Assembly (NCBI GenBank): GCA_021199495.1
Contig: JAJQHY010000094.1
Location: 1-46,891, forward strand
Reading direction: 5' to 3'
Origin: Lachnospiraceae bacterium
Lineage (GTDB): Bacteria; Bacillota; Clostridia; Lachnospirales; Lachnospiraceae
Length of the DNA: 46,891 bases
How positions within the stretch are numbered: position 1 is the stretch's first letter; the number at the start of each line of letters is the position of its first letter. The notes under the pieces were generated by a model. That model was not told the DNA's origin, did not search any database, and was given only the letters and a program-made list of their open reading frames with translations. A program made the translations under genes and the position numbers. Below, in pieces: positions 32,038-39,394 of this stretch.

Positions 32038-33315
32038 CTCATCCTCCGCATTTTCCTTCGCCTTTTGGGGCAGACTGATCAGCACCTGTACCACGCGGTT
32101 TTCACTGACCTCTCTGACCTCCAGCACGATACCGTCCTCTAAGGTAACCGTTTCCCCTGTCTGAGGCAGACGGTCCAGCTGCCCGATAATCAGGCCGGCC
32201 ACACTGTCATAATCCTCGCTCGACATCTCTGTGCCCAGCATATGGTTGACGTCCGATATCTTCATGGAACCGTCGGCCAGATACTTTCCTTCTGCCACTT
32301 CAGTCAGCCGTTCCTCCTCATCCTCATCGTATTCATCCCGCAGATCGCCCACGATTTCCTCCAGCAGATCCTCCATACTCACCATTCCCACACAGGAGCC
32401 GTACTCGCTGAGCACGAAGCACACATGCTGGGCGTTCTCACGCATTTCCAGCATCAGATCCGCTGTCTTTTTATATTCGTATGTATAATGTGCATCCCGC
32501 AGAATATCGCAGACATGGAAGTCTTCCTCCGGATCCTTCCAGACAAAATCCTTGATATTGATGACGCCTATGATATTATCCGGTTCCTCATCATATACCG
32601 GAAGACGCGTATACATATGATCCCTGAAAAGCGTCATCACCTCGTCATAGGTCGCGTCTTTGGAGACGGTCACCATATCAATCCGGGGCACCATCACATC
32701 CTTTGCCACCGCGTCGGAAAAGCGGAAAAGATTATAGATAATATCCTTCTCCTCCGTCTCAATCACGCCCTCCTTATGGCTCTCTGCCACATAGGTCTTT
32801 AACTCCGTCTCCGTAATGGCATAGGGCTTCGCGTTGGGATCCAGATGCAGCAGCCGCATAAAAAGAGAGGACAGATGATCCACCACAAAAATGACCGGCG
32901 TCAGAATAATCATCAGTTTATGTATGATAGGAGCGTAGGCAAGAGCCAGTTTTTCTGAATACACCTTGGCCAGCGTTTTCGGGGTGACTTCTCCGAAAAG
33001 AAGTACCAGCAGGGTTAATACACCGGTGCCGACACCGATGTAAATGCTGCCGAACACCCTTGCCACGAGCGTGGTGGTGATGGCGGACATGGCAATATTG
33101 ACCAGGTTGTTGCCAACCAGGATTGTACTGAGCATTTTACTGTATTGACTGATGATCTGATCCAGAACGACGGCCCGTTTATTGCCGTCCTCGATCAGCG
33201 CATGGATCCGCACACTGTTCATACTGGACAGAGCGGTTTCAGCGCTGGAAAAGAAGCCCGATAAGAGCAAAAGAACAAATATGGCGACCAACTGTGTGGC
33301 ACTTGACGAGTCCAA
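32023..33315 (-). CDS. HlyC/CorC (CNNM/DUF21) family transporter
   Basis: A 430-residue membrane protein. A DUF21/CNNM domain (about 1-190) has four hydrophobic segments including LVAIFVLLLLSGFFSSAETA and the SxxEtAlss motif. Two CBS domains follow (MVPRIDMVTVSKDATYDEVM; and a second with YKKTADLMLEMREN). A CorC_HlyC C-terminal domain (DVNHMLGTEMSSEDYDSVAG...) ends it. Family members export or sense Mg2+/Co2+. The start is TTG, preceded by CAAGGAGAAAG. It overlaps pgeF tail to tail. Confidence 0.9.
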   Translation of the reverse strand: MDSSSATQLVAIFVLLLLSGFFSSAETALSSMNSVRIHALIEDGNKRAVVLDQIISQYSKMLSTILVGNNLVNIAMSAITTTLVARVFGSIYIGVGTGVLTLLVLLFGEVTPKTLAKVYSEKLALAYAPIIHKLMIILTPVIFVVDHLSSLFMRLLHLDPNAKPYAITETELKTYVAESHKEGVIETEEKDIIYNLFRFSDAVAKDVMVPRIDMVTVSKDATYDEVMTLFRDHMYTRLPVYDEEPDNIIGVINIKDFVWKDPEEDFHVCDILRDAHYTYEYKKTADLMLEMRENAQHVCFVLSEYGSCVGMVSMEDLLEEIVGDLRDEYDEDEEERLTEVAEGKYLADGSMKISDVNHMLGTEMSSEDYDSVAGLIIGQLDRLPQTGETVTLEDGIVLEVREVSENRVVQVLISLPQKAKENAEDELLQP

Positions 33316-33462
33316 AACTTTCTCCTTGAAAATGATATTTCGGCTTTCAAAAGCGCGATTCTTAATCTGAAACTATACCGTTTTCACGGGTTTTTGTCAA
33401 GAATGAACCTGCGTCTGCATACAATATTCATAAGAATTTTATGAGGATTTTACGAAGAGAGT

Positions 33463-33843
33463 ATGGAAAAAAGAATTTCAGGACGTGCAAAAAGAGGCTT
33501 GCCTGTGACCATGGCGCTGTCTATTCTGCCAGCGGTACTGACAGCGGCCGTGCTGCTTTTGCTGGCAGCCGTCTGGCTGGATCGTTTTTCACCGGATGAG
33601 ACGACGATGAAAAGAGTCATATATGTCATCCATTTTCTGGCAGCCTTTGTCTGCGGCTTTGTTATGGGAAGACAGCAAAAAGAAAAAAGATTCCTCTGGG
33701 GACTTTTAGCCGGAAGCACCTGGTTTGTGCTGATTTTGCTCGTCAGTCTGATCTTTCAGGGAGGAACACTTGACACCGGGGCCGTGCTGCCGGTACTGGC
33801 TTTGTGCACCGGCGGCAGCATGGCAGGCGGCATGGCCGCCTGA
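33463..33843 (+). CDS. TIGR04086-like four-helix membrane protein
   Basis: A 126-residue integral membrane protein with four predicted helices (about 16-40, 50-66, 78-98, 104-124) and a conserved MGRQQKEKRFLWGLLAG loop. This pattern matches the TIGR04086 family of small membrane proteins of unknown function in Firmicutes. The start follows GAAGAGAGT. It is convergent with the next gene, 6 bases apart. Confidence 0.75.
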   Translation: MEKRISGRAKRGLPVTMALSILPAVLTAAVLLLLAAVWLDRFSPDETTMKRVIYVIHFLAAFVCGFVMGRQQKEKRFLWGLLAGSTWFVLILLVSLIFQGGTLDTGAVLPVLALCTGGSMAGGMAA

Positions 33844-33849
33844 AGAAAA

Positions 33850-34074
33850 TCAGTATATTTTCGTGATTTCTTTGGGATTAAGCTGATAAAGCGCGATGAA
33901 CTGCTCCAGATCGCTCTGAGAGCGGATCAGCATGATCTCCTCGAACTGACCGGTGCGTATCTCTAAAAAGCCGGCGGTCTGTTCTCCGTTGCAGATGCTG
34001 CATTTGATGACGGGTTTTTTCGTTTCCCGGTCAAAGGTTTTTGTCGGAACTTTTTTCTGTTTCCTGCCGAACAT
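33850..34074 (-). CDS. conserved small protein with a CSIC motif
   Basis: A 74-residue protein starting MFGRKQKKVPTKTFDRETKK. It has a CSICNGEQTAGF motif and a C-terminal helical stretch (RSQSDLEQFIALYQL). Proteins of this kind are common in Lachnospiraceae and are sometimes labelled aspartate dehydrogenase, which this length cannot support. The single CxxC could bind metal in a dimer or be redox active. Function unknown. CGGGGGTAACGCT precedes the start. Confidence 0.6.
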   Translation of the reverse strand: MFGRKQKKVPTKTFDRETKKPVIKCSICNGEQTAGFLEIRTGQFEEIMLIRSQSDLEQFIALYQLNPKEITKIY

Positions 34075-34190
34075 AGCGTTACCCCCGCAATCGTTTTCTT
34101 ATTTTAAATGTAAATCATTTGTGTCTGCCGCGTCAACAGAATTTTAATAGAATATTTCCTTGACAGAACACAGGGGAATGTGTTACAAGG

Positions 34191-34257
34191 GACAAAAGGA
34201 TTCCGGGACGGGCTTGCAGCTGTTATGGCAGAAAGCCATGTGCCGTATCCTTTTGTC
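34191..34257. repeat. long hairpin in the rubrerythrin leader
   Basis: GACAAAAGGAT (34191-34201) pairs perfectly with ATCCTTTTGTC (34247-34257), with an inner ATGGC-AGAAA-GCCAT hairpin and a GGGACGG core resembling the GGGAC of the palindromes at 13449 and 38803. Preceded by TTGACA (34160-34165). Confidence 0.55.
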
Positions 34258-34297
34258 ACTCATTCATGTCATCATTGAAATATGGAGGGATTGTTTT

Positions 34298-34834
34298 ATG
34301 AGCAAGTACGAGGGAACACAGACAGAGAAAAACCTGATGACCGCCTTTTCCGGCGAGTCTGAGGCGAGAAACAAATATACTTTTTTTGCGTCAGTAGCGA
34401 AGAAAGAGGGCTATGAGCAGATTGCGGATCTCTTTTTAAAGACAGCTGACAATGAGAAAGAGCACGCGAAGATGTGGTTTAAGGAGTTAAACGGACTTGG
34501 CGATACCGCTGACAATCTCCTTTCCGCGGCTGAGGGTGAGAATTACGAATGGACTGATATGTATGCCGGATTTGCGAAGACCGCCGAGGAGGAAGGCTTT
34601 CCGGTGCTTGCGGCGAAGTTCCGCCTGGTGGCTGCCGTTGAGAAGCATCACGAGGAGAGATACCGTGCGCTTCTTAAAAATGTTGAGACGGCGCAGGTCT
34701 TTGAAAAGAGCGAGGTCAAGGTGTGGGAGTGCCGCAACTGCGGCCACATTGTGGTAGGCACCAAAGCACCCGAGGTCTGCCCGACCTGTAATCATCCGCA
34801 GAGCTTTTTCGAGATACATGCGGAGAATTATTAA
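34298..34834 (+). CDS. rubrerythrin
   Basis: A 178-residue rubrerythrin, a cytoplasmic peroxidase protecting anaerobes from H2O2. A ferritin-like diiron domain (1-135; [36 protein letters not shown] with its Glu/His ligands) is followed by a rubredoxin-like iron site ([22 protein letters not shown]). I start at ATG 34298, behind TGGAGGGA; the longer frame runs through the leader hairpin at 34191-34257. A TTGACA lies at 34160. Confidence 0.95.
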   Translation: MSKYEGTQTEKNLMTAFSGESEARNKYTFFASVAKKEGYEQIADLFLKTADNEKEHAKMWFKELNGLGDTADNLLSAAEGENYEWTDMYAGFAKTAEEEGFPVLAAKFRLVAAVEKHHEERYRALLKNVETAQVFEKSEVKVWECRNCGHIVVGTKAPEVCPTCNHPQSFFEIHAENY

Positions 34835-34845
34835 AATCAATGCTG

Positions 34846-34897
34846 CTGTTTACGGCCTAAGGATGTTCCCACGCTTGTGGGCGGAGGCCGTAAACAG
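34846..34897. repeat. three-part palindrome between rubrerythrin and LCP genes
   Basis: CTGTTTACGGCC (34846-34857) pairs perfectly with GGCCGTAAACAG (34886-34897), enclosing CCCAC-GCTT-GTGGG (34868-34881). There is no T-run, so it is not a standard terminator. Repeat element or RNA processing signal are options. Confidence 0.55.
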
Positions 34898-34923
34898 TAA
34901 CAGACCAATAAGCAGTACAGGAT

Positions 34924-36378
34924 ATGAGTAATAAAAAAAGAAAAGAAAAAATTTCCACCCCCGGCCGGATCCTGACGGACATCATGCTTCTCATCGTGCT
35001 GGTCTTTGACGGCCTGCTGATCTATTCCCGCATGGTGCCGCTTAAGTATCTGGCGGTGGTGCTGCTCCTTTCGCTTCTGCTGGTGCTTCTGATCCGCTCA
35101 CTGGCGAAAAAACACCATTTCGGGTCAGCGTTCTTTTTGAGCCTGTTGACCGGAGCGGTGCTTTGCTACGGCATTGTGGCGCTGGGACAGCTGACCGGCA
35201 CACTCAGTGCCATTACGGGCGTACAGACGCAGGTGACGAATGTCTGTGTTTATGTGCTGACAGAGGATGACGCACAGTCGCTTGAGGATCTTGAAGGGGA
35301 AAGCTTCGGCATTCTGGCCTCGCAGGATCGAAGCGCCACGGATGAAGCAATTGCGCAGATGAATGAGGAGTTTGATTCGGAGATTATCACTGTGGAATAC
35401 AGCGGACTGACTGCGCTGGTGAATTCTCTGTATACACAGGAGAACCGTGTCATTTTACTGAATTCCGCCTACCTGGATGTTTTAAAAGAAATCGACGGGT
35501 ATGAGGATATCACCGACCGGATACGGGAGGTTGCCACGCTGCGGATTGTGGAAACGGTCCGGGTCAGTTCCAGAGTTGGTTCGGCGTCAGATTCCGCGTT
35601 TGTCGTTTATATCAGTGGGATTGACAGCCGCAACGGCCTGGTAGCGAACAGCCGCAGCGATGTCAATATTCTGGCCGTGGTTAATACCGATACGAACCAG
35701 GTGCTGTTGGTTTCCACGCCCAGAGACTATTATGTGGAGCTTTCCATTTCCGGCGGGGAGAAGGATAAGCTGACACATGCCGGAATCTACGGCGTTGATG
35801 TGTCCATGGATACCCTTTCCATGCTTTATGACGTGGATGTGAATTATTATTTCCGCGTCAGCTTTGACGGTTTTGAGGAGATTGTGGACGCACTGGGCGG
35901 CGTATCCGTTTATTCAGAATATGCTTTTCAGTCCAGCTACGACAGCAGCCTGTATTTTACGGAAGGATATAATGATGTGAACGGCGAGGAGGCACTTCTG
36001 TTCGCCAGAGAGCGGTATGCGTTCAGCTCCGGTGACCGGCAGCGGGGCAAAAACCAGATGGAACTCATCAAAGCGATCATCGATAAGGCGCTCTCTCCGG
36101 AAATCCTTATGACGTACAGTTCCGTGCTTGCCGCTGCGGACGGAAATTTCGAGACCAGTGTTTCGTATAGCCTGATCGCGTCTCTGGTGAGTGATCAGTT
36201 AAGAGACGGCGGCGACTGGGATATCATCACCTACAGTGTGGACGGAACGGGTTCCACCGCGGTTCCCTGGTCCATGAGCGTCAGCGCTTATGTCATGATA
36301 CCGGACGAAACGACAGTGGAAACGGCGCAGGAACTGATTCAGGCGGTGTTAAACGGAGAGGAGATTGTGCAGCCGTAA
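34924..36378 (+). CDS. LCP (LytR-CpsA-Psr) family cell-envelope ligase
   Basis: A 484-residue protein with three N-terminal membrane helices (about 17-35, 40-57, 68-90). An extracellular accessory domain (about 105-225) precedes an LCP domain (about 230-420) with VNTDTNQVLLVSTPRDYYVE, DKLTHAG, the VDALGGVSVYSE motif and LFARERYAFSSGDRQRGKNQ. These give the catalytic arginines and acidic residues. LCP enzymes transfer undecaprenyl-linked glycopolymers to peptidoglycan. ATG 34924 follows AGTACAGGAT. The accessory domain shows some resemblance to solute-binding folds (GILASQDRSATDEAI). Confidence 0.9.
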   Translation: MSNKKRKEKISTPGRILTDIMLLIVLVFDGLLIYSRMVPLKYLAVVLLLSLLLVLLIRSLAKKHHFGSAFFLSLLTGAVLCYGIVALGQLTGTLSAITGVQTQVTNVCVYVLTEDDAQSLEDLEGESFGILASQDRSATDEAIAQMNEEFDSEIITVEYSGLTALVNSLYTQENRVILLNSAYLDVLKEIDGYEDITDRIREVATLRIVETVRVSSRVGSASDSAFVVYISGIDSRNGLVANSRSDVNILAVVNTDTNQVLLVSTPRDYYVELSISGGEKDKLTHAGIYGVDVSMDTLSMLYDVDVNYYFRVSFDGFEEIVDALGGVSVYSEYAFQSSYDSSLYFTEGYNDVNGEEALLFARERYAFSSGDRQRGKNQMELIKAIIDKALSPEILMTYSSVLAAADGNFETSVSYSLIASLVSDQLRDGGDWDIITYSVDGTGSTAVPWSMSVSAYVMIPDETTVETAQELIQAVLNGEEIVQP

Positions 36379-36496
36379 CAGGAAGCGTCAGACGCAGCAT
36401 TATTTACCGGCACAGACGTTTTTACGGATCAGATTCCGCACACGGAAAGACGATATATAAACTACACAATCAAGTACATGACTACCGTGAACACAA

Positions 36497-36525
36497 TTAC
36501 CGATCGTCAGGTATTCTGGTATACT
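36497..36525 (+). promoter_or_regulatory. promoter of the XRE regulator
   Basis: TTACCG, 17 bases, TATACT with TGG before it (extended -10). Confidence 0.55.
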
Positions 36526-36592
36526 GTAAAATCAGAGTAGGAGAAGTTGAAACTCTTTTTTGAAAAATACCGGATACATGGGAGGAAAAAGG

Positions 36593-36955
36593 ATGGGACG
36601 GTTAAAGGAACTCAGAGCGAACAGAGGCCTGACACAGGAAAGACTGGCCGCTGAGATCGGGACATCGCAGCAGACGATCAGCCGGATCGAAGGGAAAGGG
36701 GATCTGATCCCCGTTGACCTGCTGGTCAGACTTTCAAAGTATTATAATGTTTCTGTGGATTATCTGCTGGGCTTAAGCGATGAAAAGTATAATCAGGCAA
36801 GCCGTGACAGGATGTCCTATTATATGGAAAAGTACGAGCTGGAGTTTACGAAATATGATGTTCTGAATCCGGAATATCAGGAAATTGTGAAATCCGTGAT
36901 TTATACGCTTTCCGAGCTGCAGGAAAAACAGACGCAGGAGAAAAGAGGGGCATGA
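36593..36955 (+). CDS. XRE-family transcriptional regulator (single HTH)
   Basis: A 120-residue regulator. HTH_3 is at about 3-60 (LKELRANRGLTQERLAAEIG, TSQQTISRIEGKGDLIPVDL, YYNVSVDYLLGLSD), then a short helical C-terminus. Start at ATG 36593 after GGAGGAAAAAGG. The stop codon lies within its terminator hairpin (36946-36970). No obvious target next to it. Confidence 0.88.
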   Translation: MGRLKELRANRGLTQERLAAEIGTSQQTISRIEGKGDLIPVDLLVRLSKYYNVSVDYLLGLSDEKYNQASRDRMSYYMEKYELEFTKYDVLNPEYQEIVKSVIYTLSELQEKQTQEKRGA

Positions 36956-36971
36956 AAATGTCCCCTTTTTT
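36946..36971 (+). terminator. terminator overlapping the XRE stop codon
   Basis: GGGGCAT-GAAA-ATGTCCCC with one bulge, followed by TTTTTT. Confidence 0.75.
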
Positions 36972-37068
36972 GATTGCAAAAATACGGTGCCTGTGATACG
37001 ATTGCCGGGTAAGGCATGAAAACGGCGGCTGGAAGTCAGGGATGTGTCCGGGAAGGAAAGATGATTTT

Positions 37069-37848
37069 ATGGAAAAGAAGCAGGGTATCAGCGGCGCAGC
37101 CTTAAAATGGATGGCGATTATCTGTATGCTGATTGATCATATCGGCGCGACGGTGGCACTGCAGATCTATTATCAGGCGGTGGCCGGCGGAAGCGCAGAA
37201 GCAATCAATCAGGCATATCTTTTTTATTATGTTCTGCGCTGTATCGGTCGCTTCTCTTTTCCGGTGTACTGTTTTCTGCTGGTGGAGGGCTTTTATCATA
37301 CCGGAAGCCGTGGAAGATATCTGCGCAATCTGGCGGTATTTGCGCTTGTGAGCGAGATTCCCTTTGATCTGGCATTTCACAATTCACTTTTCAATACGGA
37401 TGATCAGAATGTGTTCCTGACCCTTTCGATCGGACTTACGGCATTGTGGCTGGCGGAGCTTTTGTGGAACTGGTTTTGTGAAAGATTTCCCGGGGCATGG
37501 GGAAGTTCCCCCGCGGCGTTTTTTTTACTCCGGTTTCTGATCGGTCTGGTGCCTGTGATTCCGGCGGCTCTTCTGGCAGAGGCGCTGAACACGGATTACG
37601 GGGGCTGGGGTGTCGCCCTGATTTACGCCTTTTACATGCTGCATGACCAGAAGACGCTGGCGGCTGTGACCGGCGTGGTCATCATGACAGTCATGCAGTT
37701 TATTGAGATATTCGGTTTCCCGAGTATCATCGCAATTCATTGCTACAATGGGACCCGGGGAAAGCAGATGAAATATTTCTTTTACCTGTTTTATCCCGTT
37801 CACCTGCTGATTTTATACGGAGTCTGCAAACTGCTGGGATACTATTGA
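37069..37848 (+). CDS. TraX family membrane protein
   Basis: A 259-residue polytopic protein with about eight helices. GAALKWMAIICMLIDHIGA at the N-terminus, LRCIGRFSFPVYCFLLVEGF, and YFFYLFYPVHLLILYGVC at the C-terminus are the TraX (acyltransferase-like) hallmarks. F-plasmid TraX acetylates pilin; chromosomal homologues in Firmicutes are uncharacterised and nothing conjugative is nearby. ATG 37069 lies 12 bases after GGAAGG; an upstream frame from 37042 is less likely. Confidence 0.85.
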   Translation: MEKKQGISGAALKWMAIICMLIDHIGATVALQIYYQAVAGGSAEAINQAYLFYYVLRCIGRFSFPVYCFLLVEGFYHTGSRGRYLRNLAVFALVSEIPFDLAFHNSLFNTDDQNVFLTLSIGLTALWLAELLWNWFCERFPGAWGSSPAAFFLLRFLIGLVPVIPAALLAEALNTDYGGWGVALIYAFYMLHDQKTLAAVTGVVIMTVMQFIEIFGFPSIIAIHCYNGTRGKQMKYFFYLFYPVHLLILYGVCKLLGYY

Positions 37849-37956
37849 GGAATGCTTCAGAAAGGGAAACCTGTTTTTCCGGAGTCATTCATGGTATCAT
37901 ACTTATTTACTGCTGTTATTAGAACATAAGGAAACCAAGAGAACGGAGGACTGAAA

Positions 37957-38805
37957 ATGAGTCGTGCGGATCATATTTTTATTAACATGTGCCGGGATAT
38001 CCTGGAGAATGGCACTGACACACAGGGCGAGAAGGTGCGCCCCCACTGGGCTGACGGCACGCCGGCCTATACCATTAAAAAATTCGGCGTGGTAAACCGT
38101 TATGATTTGAGCGAGGAGTTCCCGATCATGACCCTGCGCAGAACAGCACTGAAGTCCTGCACGGACGAGCTTTTGTGGATCTGGCAGCAGAAATCCAACA
38201 ACGTCCATGACCTGCACTCCCATATCTGGGACGAGTGGGCCGATGAGGACGGGTCGATCGGCAAGGCCTACGGCTACCAGCTGGGCGTGAAGCATCAGTA
38301 TAAAGAGGGTATGATGGATCAGGTGGACCGGGTGATTTATGACTTAAAGCACAATCCCTTCAGCCGCCGCATCATGACCAATATTTATGTGCATCAGGAT
38401 CTGCATGAGATGAATCTTTACCCCTGTGCGTATTCCATGACCTTCAATGTGACGCAGAAGCCGGGTCATGAGAAGCTGACCCTGAATGCCATTTTAAATC
38501 AGCGCTCCAATGATGTCCTGACCGCCAACAACTGGAATGTGGTACAGTACGCGGTGCTGGTGCATATGCTGGCGCAGGTCTGCGATATGGAGGTCGGCGA
38601 GCTGGTGCATGTTATTGCGGACGCTCACATTTACGACCGCCATGTGCCGCTGATCAAAGAGCTGATTGCCAGGGAACCGCTGCCGGCGCCGACCTTTAAG
38701 CTCAATCCTGACATTCACGATTTCTATCAGTTTACGAGAAATGATGTGAGGGTGGAGGGCTATGAGACCCATCCGCAGATCAAAGATATCCCGGTCGCCA
38801 TCTGA
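37957..38805 (+). CDS. thyA: thymidylate synthase
   Basis: A 282-residue ThyA converting dUMP to dTMP with methylene-tetrahydrofolate. FPIMTLRRTALKSCTDELLW, SRRIMTNIYV (phosphate Arg pair), the nucleophile Cys157 in LYPCAYSMTF, QRSNDVLTANNWNVVQYAVL and HIYDRHVPLI are all present. The nucleophile is followed by Ala-Tyr rather than the His of E. coli-type enzymes, as in the B. subtilis/phi3T ThyA branch. GAACGGAGGA precedes the start. It pairs with folA, 50 bases downstream past a REP-like palindrome; DHFR recycles the dihydrofolate it makes. Confidence 0.96.
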   Translation: MSRADHIFINMCRDILENGTDTQGEKVRPHWADGTPAYTIKKFGVVNRYDLSEEFPIMTLRRTALKSCTDELLWIWQQKSNNVHDLHSHIWDEWADEDGSIGKAYGYQLGVKHQYKEGMMDQVDRVIYDLKHNPFSRRIMTNIYVHQDLHEMNLYPCAYSMTFNVTQKPGHEKLTLNAILNQRSNDVLTANNWNVVQYAVLVHMLAQVCDMEVGELVHVIADAHIYDRHVPLIKELIAREPLPAPTFKLNPDIHDFYQFTRNDVRVEGYETHPQIKDIPVAI

Positions 38806-38831
38806 TGATACAAGGGACCAAAGTATCATCA
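38803..38831. repeat. REP-like palindrome B (TGATGATAC arms)
   Basis: TGATGATAC (38803-38811) and GTATCATCA (38823-38831) with an 11-base loop AAGGGACCAAA. Arms identical to those at 13449-13489; again the left arm includes the gene's stop codon. Confidence 0.6.
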
Positions 38832-38855
38832 TATATATAGTGAGGAGATTACATC

Positions 38856-39353
38856 ATGAATTTAATTGTAGCAGTCGATTCAAACTGGGCCATCGGCAAC
38901 AAAGGAAAGCTCTTAGTCAGCATCCCCAATGACCAGAAAAATAACTTCCGCGCCCGCACCGTGGGCAATGTCATCGTCTTAGGACGCAAGACCATGGACA
39001 CCTTCCCACAGCGCCGTCCGCTGCCCAACCGCACCAATATTATCCTGTCTCACAATCCGGAGTATACGGTGAAGGACGCCCTTGTGCTGCATTCTTTAGA
39101 GGAGCTGCTTGAGGAGCTTAAAAAGTATCCTTCCGAATCTGTTTATGTGACCGGCGGCGACAGTATATACCGTCAGCTGCTTCCGTACTGCGACACCGCC
39201 TATGTGACCATGATTGATCATGTCTATGAGGCGGACGCGTATTTTCCAAACCTGGATCAGGATTCAGCGTGGATCATGACAGAGGAGAGCGACGAGATGA
39301 CTTATTTTGACATTCCCTATTATTTCAGAACATACCAGAGAATTGAAAAGTAA
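38856..39353 (+). CDS. folA: dihydrofolate reductase
   Basis: A 165-residue DHFR reducing dihydrofolate with NADPH. MNLIVAVDSNWAIGNKGKLL at the N-terminus, IVLGRKTMDTFPQRRPLPNR, the NADPH-loop VYVTGGDSIYRQLLPYC, and YVTMIDHVYEADAYFP all fit. The usual catalytic acid position near residue 27 reads PNDQKNF, so Asp26 is retained. GTGAGGAGATT precedes the ATG. Forms an operon with thyA. Confidence 0.95.
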   Translation: MNLIVAVDSNWAIGNKGKLLVSIPNDQKNNFRARTVGNVIVLGRKTMDTFPQRRPLPNRTNIILSHNPEYTVKDALVLHSLEELLEELKKYPSESVYVTGGDSIYRQLLPYCDTAYVTMIDHVYEADAYFPNLDQDSAWIMTEESDEMTYFDIPYYFRTYQRIEK

Positions 39354-39394
39354 AAGTCAGTTTGTCCGGATTTGCACATAAAGGATATGGGCAG

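Noticed and set aside
38421-38430. PCAY instead of PCH at the thymidylate synthase nucleophile as an inactivating mutation
   Set aside because: The B. subtilis/phi3T branch of ThyA also lacks His after the nucleophile, and all other active-site motifs are intact.
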